64,000 nucleotides of DNA from Echeneis naucrates. Taxonomy: Eukaryota > Chordata > Actinopteri > Carangiformes > Echeneidae. Location of the stretch: positions 630,001 to 694,000 of the forward strand of contig NC_042531.1 in assembly GCF_900963305.1 (NCBI RefSeq), in the 5' to 3' direction. Shown piece by piece: positions 48,084-58,579 of the stretch (position 1 is the first letter of the stretch; every line of letters starts with the position of its first letter). The position numbers and the translations under genes are program-made. The notes below the pieces were generated by a model. That model did no database searches, was not told where the DNA came from, and worked only from the letters and a program-made list of their open reading frames with translations.

Positions 48084-48602
48084 TCACTGAAACATGAAAT
48101 GACACAGTTTCATATTCAAACTGATTACAGCAAGAACTGTAATATGACAGGCAGGTATGAGCCAAGATAAAATCAGAAAGACAATCACAGTAGTTTTCCT
48201 CATGATGGTCGGATACTGCAGAGGTTTACAGATGGACACATACCTGTCGTAGGCCATGGCCGACAACAGCAAGAACTCTGAACCAGCTAAAGAGTAGATA
48301 GCATGAAACTGAAGGAGACAGGCTGAATAAGAAATGACCTGTTTCTCTGATAAAAAGTCTATTAACAACTTTGGGTAGATATTAGAGCTGAACAGAACAG
48401 AGTTGATCAACAAAGCTGCAATGAAAACATACATGGGCTCATGGAGGTTTCTGTGGATCCAAATAAGAACCGCAATGGTGAAATTACAGCAGATTATTAG
48501 AATATAAACTGTAAACAAGATAAAGAAATAAAGATATCTGTGTTTATGAACATCCACATGTCCAGTAAGAGTTATATATGTCACATTATATTCATCATCC
48601 AT
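48084..48602 (-). pseudogene. Truncated inverted odorant receptor copy, OR-6 (OR-2/OR-4 type)
   Basis: The open frame has only 172 residues. It matches OR-2/OR-4 from MDDEYNVTYITLTGHVDV through TM4 and extracellular loop 2, then loses homology just after KLCHFMF, about 45% short of a full receptor. Its 5' flank is also copied, including the upstream element, up to about 48890. The whole segment (48080-48890) is an inverted partial copy of the unit. It shares the MYVFIA and Leu-AV residues with OR-4, but the Cys of YVSIC and a silent base with OR-2, so it is a mosaic. TM5-TM7 are missing, so no functional receptor is expected. Confidence 0.88.
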
Positions 48603-48797
48603 TAATCGAGTCTAATCGATGCCAAGTAAAACAATAAACATGAGTGAAAAGTAAAAAGGACTCTGACTTTCCCAATATTCCAAAAATCAGCCTGAGAGTG
48701 TCATTCATTCACTGATACTGAACCTGATGATGGTTCATCTCAACAGTCAGAAAGTCAACTGATAAAGTCTGTGGAAAGTTTTATAATATTGCTTCAG

Positions 48798-48817
48798 CCT
48801 CCATGGATCTCATTAAA
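48798..48817 (-). promoter_or_regulatory. Shared odorant-receptor upstream element (OR-6 pseudogene)
   Basis: Minus strand TTTAATGAGATCCATGGAGG with downstream TATAAAA; 196 bases before the truncated frame. It was carried along by the inverted duplication. Confidence 0.55.
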
Positions 48818-49282
48818 CTTTCCTCTGGAATAGATTGTAACATGTAAAGACCTTCATCAAACCCTGGAGGCCTCCAGTCACAGCCCAGTCTGACCTCTGT
48901 AACTCTGACATACAACACTACATTGTCTCCTTTCTTATGGAAACAGATAACTCTCAATATCAATGGCCCCATTGATAGAGCCATTTCAGATTAATCACAT
49001 CAATATTATCAGTGACTTAAGATGGTGGACGAAGAATTTTGGCAATGTCTTCACTCATTAACAAACCATGATCTCTCTGTGTTCTGACGGCTTTCTATCA
49101 GAACCAGCACGAACATCTTCAGCTCAAACTGATGGCGAATTCAGATGAGTATTCAGATGAATTAATTTTACTTATTCCATATTCCTTTATGTTCCAGTTT
49201 CCACAGAAATCAGCAGCATGACGTCATTGAACATGGCCTGTGGATTCAGGACTCCAGAGTTTGCGTCACTCTTAGAGAACAG

Positions 49283-49302
49283 TTTAATGAGATCCATGGA
49301 GG
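49283..49302 (+). promoter_or_regulatory. Shared odorant-receptor upstream element (OR-7)
   Basis: TTTAATGAGATCCATGGAGG, followed 12 bases later by TATAAA (49315-49320). At 281 bases before the ATG, this is the longest spacing in the cluster. Confidence 0.6.
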
Positions 49303-49582
49303 GTGACGCTGTCTTATAAAGCCATTTCACAAGCTCAAAGTGCGCTCTTTGAGTCAAACTCAGGTCACTGAATGAATCCAGGTGTAATCCAGTACCTTCA
49401 GACTGAGACGTCTTCACTCAGGTTTTGGATTGTGTCTTATATTATCTGCCTGTCAGCTGTTCTGACTTGCAGAAATGAGCATTGATTCAGTAGACTAAAG
49501 GTTATCCCAAGATATTTTTGTACCCTCCTGTTTTGGTATCTACCGTTTTTAAAAGACAGTTTTTAATTTGGAGCTTTTTTTA

Positions 49583-50539
49583 ATGGAAGACATATTGAAT
49601 GTCACTTATATAACTCTGGGTGGACATGTAGAAGTTCATAAATACAGATACCTTTATTTTATTACCTTTCTTGTATCGTATATTCTGATAATCTGCGGTA
49701 ATTCTATCATTGTGTATCTGATCTGGGTTCACCCAAACCTCCATGAGCCCATGTACATTTTCATTGCAGCTTTGTTGATTAACTCTGTTCTTTACAGCAC
49801 GAATATCTACCCAAAGCTTCTGATTGACTTTTTATCTGAAAGGCAGGTCATTTCTTACTCAGCCTGCCTGGTTCAGTATTTCATGTATTATGCTTTAGGC
49901 GGTTCGGAGTTCTTCCTGTTGTCGGCCATGGCCTACGACAGATATGTGTCCATCTGTAAACCTCTGCAGTATCCGACCATCATGAGGAAAACCACCATCA
50001 CAGTCCTGCTAGCTTTAGCTTGGCTTTTCCCAGCTTGTCAGCTCCTGGCTTCAGCTACAATGAGCGCCAATCAGAAGCTCTGTAACTTCACTTTGAGAGT
50101 AATTTTTTGCAATAACTCAATTTACAAACTTCACTGTACAAGTTCCAGAGTGATATCTATATATGGAGTGTTCATTTTGCTAAATGTTGCCCTTTTTCCA
50201 ATGCTCTTTGTCATTTATACATACACAAAAATCTTTATTCTGACCTACAGAAGCTGTGGAGAAGTGAGGAAAAAAGCTGCAGAGACCTGTTTACCTCACC
50301 TGCTGGTTTTAGTCAACTTCTCCTTACTGTGTACGTACGATGTGATTATAGTCAGACTGGAATCTGATATTCCAAAACTGGCTCGTTTATTAATGACTTT
50401 ACAAATATCTTTATATAATCCTCTGTTTAATCCAGTAATTTATGGATTAAAGATGACGGAAATATCCAAACACCTGAAGCGTTTCTTATCTGTAAAGATT
50501 CCAGTGTTTCTGCCCCGTCAATCAGATGTTTCACCCTGA
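49583..50539 (+). CDS. Odorant receptor, intact, OR-7
   Basis: Single-exon receptor of 318 residues. I start it at the ATG of MEDILNVTYITLGGHVEV because its twin OR-8 starts there; an in-frame ATG five codons upstream (49568) is outside the shared sequence. It has LHEPMYIFIAALL, MAYDRYVSICKPLQYPTIM, KAAETCLPHLLVL and PLFNPVIYGLKM. From 49581 to 50488 it is almost identical to OR-8, with three base differences seen by eye. Then the tails diverge: OR-7 ends in an unusual SVKIPVFLPRQSDVSP. One of the three changes gives Phe for Leu in SEFFLLSAM. Confidence 0.93.
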   Translation: MEDILNVTYITLGGHVEVHKYRYLYFITFLVSYILIICGNSIIVYLIWVHPNLHEPMYIFIAALLINSVLYSTNIYPKLLIDFLSERQVISYSACLVQYFMYYALGGSEFFLLSAMAYDRYVSICKPLQYPTIMRKTTITVLLALAWLFPACQLLASATMSANQKLCNFTLRVIFCNNSIYKLHCTSSRVISIYGVFILLNVALFPMLFVIYTYTKIFILTYRSCGEVRKKAAETCLPHLLVLVNFSLLCTYDVIIVRLESDIPKLARLLMTLQISLYNPLFNPVIYGLKMTEISKHLKRFLSVKIPVFLPRQSDVSP

Positions 50540-51866
50540 ATGTTTCATTTTGATTTCATTCTCTGCATAAATACAAAACCCCATTACTGATAAACATTGC
50601 TCTGATTGTATGTGGGTGGATTAATTATGTTTTATAAGAATTACAACCGTGAGATGAGGTTACTCTTTACACTGGCATATTTGTTTATTATAAGAAGTTT
50701 CACGTGTCCACACAGTCATTTAATCCACAACAAAAGATATATATGAATAGCTCTGTGAAAAAAAAAATAAAAGGAACATTATAAAGACTTCCACTTTGTT
50801 TAGTTTCTGTGAGACTTAATTATTCATACATTTATTGTTGATTTCAGAGCCACTAACCAAACTGGGCTCCTCCAGTGATTTTACTGTAAAACTCATCTTG
50901 AACATAAATCCATGTGCTCAGCCTCCTGGCCCCTCCCTTTTAACAAATGAATAACTTCAGTGATGAGGCCTCAACGGCTCAGGAAGAGAATCCATCAGAT
51001 AGAAAAACAGAAAAACATCAAACCAGGAAAAGATAAACGCAAAAGGAAACGCTTGACTTTAAGGATAAAGACCAAGAGCACAGGCACTAAAGCTACTGAC
51101 AGATAATCAAACTGAAACCAAACGCTCAAAGTTGGGAAATGTAGAAAAGAACAATCATCAGCAGAGTCCACTGGGAGGGAGCTGGGGGATGTGACAGGAC
51201 TGGACGTCTGGAATGAACTCAGGGTCTTGGGGAAGCCTTCACCTCCTCTTTGACTCCCTCAGTACAAGTGACTGTGACAGCAGAAGTCAGCTGAGTCCTT
51301 CACTGTGGTCCAGAACTCATCCATATTTGCCCAGACCAGGTCCAAATGTGGTCTGAAGGATCGGATGAATGAGAGTCTGGGCATGGAGAGCTGAGACCGG
51401 TCCAAGAAGAAGGTTAGGTTTATAGTTGGGGGCCTATTACAGATGATCAGAGGGAGCCAAAACAGGAACTTGTTCATCACTGAAGTTCATCAATGAAAGG
51501 GAGATATACGGAAACTGACATTTTTTTAAACCAGATGATTTCACTGAAAGCTCCAGTCTGATACAAAATCTCAAGATGGAGAGAATCTGTCCTCCACTGG
51601 GTCAACAGTGTTCTGGACCTCTAAGAAAGAAAGGCCCATAAAGTCCAGAGAGATGTTCTACCAGGACTGATGAGGAACAGAGAACACATTATTCTGCTCC
51701 AGGCAGTGACACTATTTGACAGATAGAAACCTTTTCTTTTCTCCAAAATAAAATAATACTGCTGAGATGAAGCTATGTGGAAACAGTGAAATGGGTCAGA
51801 GTGGTGGATTCAGACCTCCAGAGTTTGATCGAGTTGTTTACATATTAGTTTGTTTGTTGTGGAAAG
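50540..51866. other. Interval between OR-7 and OR-8
   Basis: No gene, tandem array or recognisable mobile element seen. It is unrelated to the sequence upstream of OR-7 apart from the shared element. Confidence 0.55.
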
Positions 51867-51886
51867 TTTAATGAGATCCATGGAGG
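51867..51886 (+). promoter_or_regulatory. Shared odorant-receptor upstream element (OR-8)
   Basis: TTTAATGAGATCCATGGAGG, then GGTGACGCATCTGATAAAAG. It is 145 bases before the ATG, the shortest spacing among the intact genes. Confidence 0.6.
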
Positions 51887-52030
51887 GTGACGCATCTGAT
51901 AAAAGCATTTCACAGCCGGTTCTGTTGTGAAGTGAATGCAGAGACATGGTCATGTAATTCTGTGTTTTACTTTCTGTTTGTTCTTGTTATCTGAATTTCA
52001 ACAGTCAATATTTTACATATTTTATTAGAA

Positions 52031-52957
52031 ATGGAAGACATATTGAATGTCACTTATATAACTCTGGGTGGACATGTAGAAGTTCATAAATACAGATATC
52101 TTTATTTTATTACCTTTCTTGTATCGTATATTCTGATAATCTGCGGTAATTCTATCATTGTGTATCTGATCTGGGTTCACCCAAACCTCCATGAGCCCAT
52201 GTACATTTTCATTGCAGCTTTGTTGATTAACTCTGTTCTTTACAGCACGAATATCTACCCAAAGCTTCTGATTGACTTTTTATCTGAAAGGCAGGTCATT
52301 TCTTACTCAGCCTGCCTGGTTCAGTATTTCATGTATTATGCTTTAGGCGGTTCAGAGTTCTTGCTGTTGTCGGCCATGGCCTACGACAGATATGTGTCCA
52401 TCTGTAAACCTCTGCAGTATCCGACCATCATGAGGAAAACCACCATCACAGTCCTGCTAGCTTTAGCTTGGCTTTTCCCAGCTTGTCAGCTCCTGGCTTC
52501 AGCTACAATGAGCGCCAATCAGAAGCTCTGTAACTTCACTTTGAGAGTAATTTTTTGCAATAACTCAATTTACAAACTTCACTGTACAAGTTCCAGAGTG
52601 ATATCTATATATGGAGTGTTCATTTTGCTAAATGTTGCCCTTTTTCCAATGCTCTTTGTCATTTATACATACACAAAAATCTTTATTCTGACCTACAGAA
52701 GCTGTGGAGAAGTGAGGAAAAAAGCTGCAGAGACCTGTTTACCTCACCTGCTGGTTTTAGTCAACTTCTCCTTACTGTGTACGTACGATGTGATTATAGT
52801 CAGACTGGAATCTGATATTCCAAAACTGGCTCGTTTATTAATGACTTTACAAATATCTTTATATAATCCTCTGTTTAATCCAGTAATTTATGGATTAAAG
52901 ATGACGGAAATATCCAAACACCTGAAGCGTTTCTTACGTCTGCAAAAAATTACGTAA
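52031..52957 (+). CDS. Odorant receptor, intact, OR-8
   Basis: Single-exon receptor of 308 residues starting MEDILNVTYITLGGHVEV. All family marks are present: NVT site, LHEPMY, MAYDRYVSICKPLQYPTIM, KAAETCLPHL, PLFNPVIYGLK. Coding-region twin of OR-7 at an offset of 2448 bases; the similarity begins at the start codon and ends near the codons for HLKRFL, after which OR-8 finishes RLQKIT. Sequences outside the coding region are not alike, except for the shared upstream element. Confidence 0.93.
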   Translation: MEDILNVTYITLGGHVEVHKYRYLYFITFLVSYILIICGNSIIVYLIWVHPNLHEPMYIFIAALLINSVLYSTNIYPKLLIDFLSERQVISYSACLVQYFMYYALGGSEFLLLSAMAYDRYVSICKPLQYPTIMRKTTITVLLALAWLFPACQLLASATMSANQKLCNFTLRVIFCNNSIYKLHCTSSRVISIYGVFILLNVALFPMLFVIYTYTKIFILTYRSCGEVRKKAAETCLPHLLVLVNFSLLCTYDVIIVRLESDIPKLARLLMTLQISLYNPLFNPVIYGLKMTEISKHLKRFLRLQKIT

Positions 52958-53376
52958 TCTTATGATAATTTTGATAATAATAATATTTTCTTCTTTATTA
53001 GCAATCCAGGCATGTAATATCTTGGCTCTGATCTCTGGAAAGCATTTAATTTTATGATTTTTGGTTTTATACTTGAGACGTAAAAATAGTTTTCTGTCCT
53101 GTGACAGTCCTGTCACAAGCTTCATGCTGAATGTGTCATGCAGCTTTCAGTTCACTGCCAATACAGAACCTCGTTAATAATTTTAATGTTGATGTCAATA
53201 TTTCGGGATGAATTAATAAAGTGTATTGTTGGTACAACAGTGAGGTCAGATCCCATGTCTCCTGTTCGGCCTCTTTACATCGTCTGTTTTTGATGGGTCG
53301 AATTTCTGGAGTTTAAGAATTAAGGCTGGGTTCAGGGTCAGGGTTCATGTTGGTGCTCATTTCACTTTATTCACAT

Positions 53377-53840
53377 ACTGTAATTTCCGGATTATAAGGC
53401 GCTACTTTTTTCACACACTTTGAAGCCTGCGGCTTGAACAACGATGCAGCTAATTTATGGATTTTTTTGGGAAACGAGCTTCATGTCGCCAATACATTTA
53501 ACGTCACATCAGACCATTGAAATTACCCAACAGGCCACAGTGGACCAATGAAATTGTTTGAATTAAATTAAATGGACCCACACTAAATTCTTCAGATCAG
53601 TCATTTATTTTGCGTTTCATGCACACACCCTTATCATAGAAAACACACAAAGCAATGCTTTCAATTTAAAGCCAAACGATCTCGCAAAAAAGGAAAATTT
53701 CTGTGTGTAACATAATTCCTGCCCTATGCCATTTCCTCCCATATTTCCGACACCTGCGGCTTATAAACAAGTGCGGCCTAGAAATGAACAAAACTGTTTT
53801 CCTCTTTAATGGTGCGCTCTATAGTCCGCAAATTATGGTA
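53377..53840. mobile_element. Non-autonomous DNA transposon (MITE-like), about 464 bases
   Basis: The left end TACTGTAATTTCCGGATTAT and the reverse complement of the right end (TACCATAATTTGCGGACTAT) match at about three quarters of positions. The interior carries GAAGCCTGCGGCTTGAACAA and TGCGGCTTATAAACAAGTGC, as in common fish MITE repeats. It has no transposase frame. The superfamily is uncertain. Confidence 0.65.
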
Positions 53841-54477
53841 TTTTATTAATATACTCTTCTCCCTGTTTGTAATTTTTTAAAGACCTTGTTTTTCTGGGTC
53901 ACTTTATGACTAATGTTAATATGGGCAACCATTTACATATGATTAGAGTCTTTTTGAATGTCTTTTCCGAAATGGGTTATTATGTACAACATGTACAACA
54001 TGCAGAACTGACTCTCACAGGGAGAAGGTTTATTTGGGTTTGATTCCCGGACGTTCGATGTCAGTGGTGACATGACATGAATATGTGTCATAAATAATAG
54101 ATGGACCATTGATGGTAAATCGATGGTCCATCCTTCCTGGTCAGCCTCTTCTTCACCACAGCAGTCTGCTATAATGTGCGCTTTACTGCTGACGCTACAC
54201 AAATCTGTCAGTTGCCCTCACTGTGAAAGAAAACCCAAAAGTTCCAGGAACTCCCTTACAAAAACTCGTAATAACAGACCGCCTCCTCAAGAACCCCCCA
54301 GGAAGAATGCAGTAAGCTCCTTTCTGAAAGTACACGAAGACCAGCTGGTTAAACTCCTGTCAACCCCCCAGTCCTCTCAGATGTGGTCCACAGTTTTGGG
54401 GCTGGGATAGAAGCGTTGCTTGTCCCAGATCTGATATTTGACCCTGAGTCCGGCCTCGTTTCCAAAACCTAGGAGTT

Positions 54478-54562
54478 AATCCATCCATCTTCATCCGCTT
54501 ATCCGGGTTCAGGTCGCAGGACTTCTTGTTGTGGGGCAATAGCACTAACCGAGTTAACTTTC
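54478..54562 (-). mobile_element. SINE-like fragment
   Basis: ATCCATCTTCATCCGCTTAT, then CCGGGTTCAGGTCGCAGGAC and TTGTGGGGCAATAGCACTAA, follow the complement of the fish tRNA-type SINE, including the TTGTGGGGCAA string also found in the hairpin arms. It is diverged. Confidence 0.45.
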
Positions 54563-55115
54563 CCAGGAGTTTTATTAATGTGGCATCTCCGTAAAATATG
54601 AGCCATCCTTCCAGTGTGTGACATGAAAGATGCTCGTCAGCCATGACAGTTTCCAAACAGCAGCTAATCGTGTCATAACATGCACTGCAGCTGCCAACGG
54701 AGCATCCAAACTGAACACAGTGGGAATGATCTGGAGGGCCTGCTGCTCACCTGGTGGAGCTCTGACTGTGGTTTCTGGAGCCCACTGGACCAGCCAAGCC
54801 ACTCAGATCCCACTGACCTCACTCAGAGGAGATGGAGGTTCGGCCTCCATACAGCTTCCATTCTCACCCAAACATGTAATCAGTAATCAGCCGAGAGGCC
54901 GACAGGGAGTAGGGTTAGTTTGAACCACCTTGACAGGTGCCTTACCCACTTGACTGCTCACACTGCTAGAATAGATTAATTTCTATTTTATTTCTTATTT
55001 GTTTATTTTTAATGCAGACAGAAGAATAAAAGAGGTCACAAGTTTGACAGGAGGTCAGATGGCTCCTGCAGGTCCAGGCAGGTTGTTTACATGTTAGTAG
55101 GTTGTTAGTGGAAAG

Positions 55116-55135
55116 TTTAATGAGATCCATGGAGG
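55116..55135 (+). promoter_or_regulatory. Shared odorant-receptor upstream element (OR-9)
   Basis: TTTAATGAGATCCATGGAGG, then GGTGATGCATCTGATAAAAC; 206 bases before the ATG. Confidence 0.6.
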
Positions 55136-55341
55136 GTGATGCATCTGATAAAACCACAAACAGCTGATGACTTCCTGAGGTGAAGATATTAGCCTTCTGT
55201 CCTGAATGTTCAGGGTCAAATTCATTTGAAGAAGAACCTGATACAGAGACAAGTTAAAGAATCGACAGCGTGAGATCTTGTTTATCTGTTTATTCCTGTA
55301 TTTGTATCTGTGGAATCAAGATTTAACATTTCACCTTATTA

Positions 55342-56262
55342 ATGGATGAAGAATCAAATGAAACATATATTACTTTTGATGGGCATGTAGAGATTCATAA
55401 ATACCGACGACTTTATTTTATGATAGTTTTTATATTTTATATTCTGATAATCTGTTCTAATTCCATCATCGTGTGTCTGATCCGTATCCACAGAAACCTC
55501 CATGAGCCCATGTATGTTTTCATTGCAGCTTTGTTGATCAACACTCTTCTTCTCAGCTCTGTTATCTACCCAAAACTTCTGATTGACTTTTTATCAGAGA
55601 AACAGGTCATTTCTTTCTCAGCCTGCCTTCTGCAGTATTTTCTTTATTATACTTTAATCGGTTCAGAGTTCTTGCTGTTGTCGGCCATGGCCTACGACAG
55701 ATATGTGTCCATCTGTAAACCTCTGCAGTATCCGACCATCATGAAGAAAACCACCATCACAGTCTTTCTGGCCTTTTCTTGGCTTTTCCCAGGTTGTCAA
55801 CTTGCTGGATTAGCAACAATGAGCGCCAATCAGAAGCTCTGTGACTTCACCTTGAAAATAATTTATTGTAATAACTCATTTTACAAACTTTTTTGCGTCA
55901 GTTCAAGAGCGATATCTATATATGGAGTGGTAACTTTCCTAAACCTGGGTGGTTTGCCTGCTCTCTTCATACTTTTTACTTACACCAGGATACTGATCAT
56001 ATGTTATCAGAGCTGTGGAGAGGTCAGGAAAAAGGCAGCACAGACCTGTTTACCTCACCTGCTGGTTCTCATCAACTACTTCTTCTTGATTTCATTTGAT
56101 GTTATTACAGTCAGACTGGAGTCAGATTTTCCTAAAAACATTCGTCTAATAATGACCTTACAGCTGGTTTTATATAATCCACTTTTTAATCCCATCATAT
56201 ATGGACTAAAAATGAAAGAAATCTCTAAACACCTGAAGCGTTTGTTCTGTTCTCACTCATAA
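55342..56262 (+). CDS. Odorant receptor, intact, OR-9
   Basis: Single-exon receptor of 306 residues starting MDEESNETYITFDGHVEI; the N-terminal glycosylation site is NET rather than NVT. LHEPMYVFIAALL, MAYDRYVSICKPLQYPTIM, KAAQTCLPHLLVL and PLFNPIIYGLK are present. TM6 is the most divergent part (INYFFLISFDVITV). It is closest to OR-7/OR-8 in TM4 and loop 2 (MSANQKLCDFTL), suggesting an older duplication. Ligand unknown. Confidence 0.93.
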   Translation: MDEESNETYITFDGHVEIHKYRRLYFMIVFIFYILIICSNSIIVCLIRIHRNLHEPMYVFIAALLINTLLLSSVIYPKLLIDFLSEKQVISFSACLLQYFLYYTLIGSEFLLLSAMAYDRYVSICKPLQYPTIMKKTTITVFLAFSWLFPGCQLAGLATMSANQKLCDFTLKIIYCNNSFYKLFCVSSRAISIYGVVTFLNLGGLPALFILFTYTRILIICYQSCGEVRKKAAQTCLPHLLVLINYFFLISFDVITVRLESDFPKNIRLIMTLQLVLYNPLFNPIIYGLKMKEISKHLKRLFCSHS

Positions 56263-57434
56263 CTAAAATCTGTCAGTTTTATCACATGTACTATCACATT
56301 TATCTGCTTTTTATTAAATTGCTGTTGTGTTTTAGTTTTTCTCTCCTTTAATTTAATTTACAAAACGTGACTTTTTAACATGTAAAATTCAGACAAACAT
56401 TTCTCTATTAAACAGATTCATAGATTGAGATAATTATCTTCAATATATATCTTCAATATAACATTCTTCCTCTACAGCCCCATGTTCTATATGACTTGTA
56501 TAACATTTCTAATGTCAATGTATATATGAATATACAATTATAGATTTTCTTTCCCTCAACGTGTCCAAGATAGAAACATGGGCATCAAATTCCTAGTATG
56601 TTTACACATACCTGGTAATAAAATCTGATTCTAAATGAGCTGATTAGTTTCATCTGTATTACTGAATAAATTTGCTTGCTGATGATAAACATTTTAAATA
56701 TTGGACATGGTAATAAAATATATATGAAGAAGTTCTAATGATGAACATGAATCTTCAGTATCAATCTGAACAATCTGAACCTCAAACAAACAGATGCAGA
56801 TACTTAAAGACACATTTCGTAGCTTAGTAAGAACTAACGGACCAAAAGCAGAAATCTTTCATCAGTTTTTTTATTCACCGTTTCCCAGCGGAGAATTACT
56901 TCATAGACTCCGTCATGTCGAAGGTTGTGTCTGAAGAGGTCAAAACCTGTAGATGTCCGGGAATTATTTAACTCTACACCTTTGACCTTTGACCTCTTGG
57001 CACAAGAGACAAGAAGTTGGGAGAAAACTAGACCAGATGTACTCTCTAAGAGTCCACAGCAAATCAGAATCAGAAACGGTTTTACTGCCAGGTGTGTGTA
57101 AACATACCAGGAATTTGACTCTGGAGTTTCATTCTTGGACACATTAAGGTTAAGACAAAAGGAAATACAAATTAAAAAATGGAATATATATGTACATTGA
57201 AATTAGAAATATTTGTGGTGAGGTATGGTACAATAGTGCAGGAATGTGCAAAGTGAGACCTTCTCCGGACCTGTACGTTGGGACAAATGAGACACTATGA
57301 GGACGAGGCTGACTGGTGCAGGAAACACGGTCAACTTCATTAGTTCAACAGTGAATGTAGTTAAAGTTTGGCCTGTTATCATCAACACATACTGATAGAA
57401 CAGGTCACATGTTGTTTTGTCTGTAGATGGAGAG
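56263..57434. other. Interval between OR-9 and OR-10
   Basis: AT-rich unique-looking sequence, including ACCTTTGACCTTTGACCTCT near 56978. No gene or repeat was recognised. Confidence 0.5.
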
Positions 57435-57454
57435 TTTAATGAGATCCATGGAGG
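57435..57454 (+). promoter_or_regulatory. Shared odorant-receptor upstream element (OR-10)
   Basis: TTTAATGAGATCCATGGAGG, then CTGAATGTGTCTGATAAAAC; 207 bases before the ATG. Confidence 0.6.
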
Positions 57455-57661
57455 CTGAATGTGTCTGATAAAACCATCAGACAGACTCAAACTGCACTCC
57501 GTTCATTTCCGATTCAGCTAACTAACTACCCCTCTCCCACTGTGAACTAATGAACCCTTCAAGTACAGACAACTTTATTTCCAAACTGAATTAGGTTCAG
57601 CTTTAGTTTTAGTTTTATATGACACTATCTGCCTGTTTAAAACTTTAATGTTTCAGTCTCA

Positions 57662-58579
57662 ATGGACAGTGACGGGAATGTTACATATATAACTCTAAAT
57701 GGGTATGTAGAAGTTGAAAAATACAGATATCTTTATTTTCTAATTGTCTTTTTCATATATATCCTGATCATTTTCTGTAATTCCATCATTGTGTGTCTCA
57801 TTGTGATTCACCACAACCTCCATGAGCCCATGTATGTTTTCATTGCAGCTTTGTTGATCAACTCTGTTCTGTTCAGCTCTAATATCTACCCAAAGTTGTT
57901 AATAGACTTTTTATCAGAGAAACAGGTCATTTCTTATTCAGTGTGTCACTTTCAATATTTCATGTTCTACTCTTTAGGCGGTTCAGAGTTCTTACTGTTG
58001 TCGGCCATGGCCTACGACAGGTATGTTTGTATTTGTAAACCTCTACAATATCCGACCATCATGACAAAGACTACCATCAGTGTTGTCCTGGTCTTGGCCT
58101 GGATTGTGCCGGCCTGTCAGGTCGCTGGATCAGCTGTTTGGAGCGCCAACAGAGAAGTCTGTCACTTTAGTTTGGAGGGAATTTTTTGCAATAATTCAGT
58201 TCAGAAGCTTCACTGTGTGAGCTCCAGGGGATTATCAGTGTTAGGTGTGATCATTTTACTCAATATTTTGTTTTTGCCCATGTTTTACATCGTTTTCACC
58301 TACATAAAGATTCTTATGATTTCCTATCGAAGAAGCAGAGAAGTCCGGACCAAAGCTGCTCAGACCTGTTTACCTCACCTGCTGGTCCTCATCAACTTCT
58401 CTTTGCTGTGTACGTATGATATCATTATTCTCAGACTGGAATCTGATATCCCAAAGCCTGCTCGTTTGATCATGACTCTACAGGTGGTTCTGTACCATCC
58501 TCTGTTTAATCCAATTGTTTATGGACTGAAAATGAAGGAAATCTCTAAACACTTAAAGAAACTGTGCTATCGGTCATGA
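57662..58579 (+). CDS. Odorant receptor, intact, OR-10
   Basis: Single-exon receptor of 305 residues starting MDSDGNVTYITLNGYVEV. It has LHEPMYVFIAALL, a variant DRY box MAYDRYVCICKPLQYPTIM (Cys for Ser), Thr-Lys instead of Arg-Lys at the start of TM4, a variant KAAQTCLPHLLVL preceded by EVRT, and PLFNPIVYGLK. It is the last intact receptor of the cluster on the mpp4 side. The stretch encoding ALLINSVLFSSNIYPKLL is nearly the same as in OR-2/OR-4, possibly from conversion. Ligand unknown. Confidence 0.93.
   Translation: MDSDGNVTYITLNGYVEVEKYRYLYFLIVFFIYILIIFCNSIIVCLIVIHHNLHEPMYVFIAALLINSVLFSSNIYPKLLIDFLSEKQVISYSVCHFQYFMFYSLGGSEFLLLSAMAYDRYVCICKPLQYPTIMTKTTISVVLVLAWIVPACQVAGSAVWSANREVCHFSLEGIFCNNSVQKLHCVSSRGLSVLGVIILLNILFLPMFYIVFTYIKILMISYRRSREVRTKAAQTCLPHLLVLINFSLLCTYDIIILRLESDIPKPARLIMTLQVVLYHPLFNPIVYGLKMKEISKHLKKLCYRS

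Larger units (their letters stand above)
52958..55115. other. Interval between OR-8 and OR-9
   Basis: No gene is supported. It holds a MITE-like element (53377-53840), a B-box-like GGGTTTGATTCCCGG (about 54038), a hairpin around 54101-54131 (ATGGACCATTGAT paired with ATCGATGGTCCAT) and a SINE-like piece (54478-54562). Confidence 0.55.

Noticed and set aside
49568-49582. Alternative upstream start for OR-7
   Set aside because: The five extra codons are outside the sequence shared with OR-8, and all other receptors start six residues before the glycosylation site region.
53930-54930. Several overlapping open frames of 60-100 codons between OR-8 and OR-9
   Set aside because: Both strands open by chance around SINE and hairpin remnants; no receptor or other protein similarity seen.
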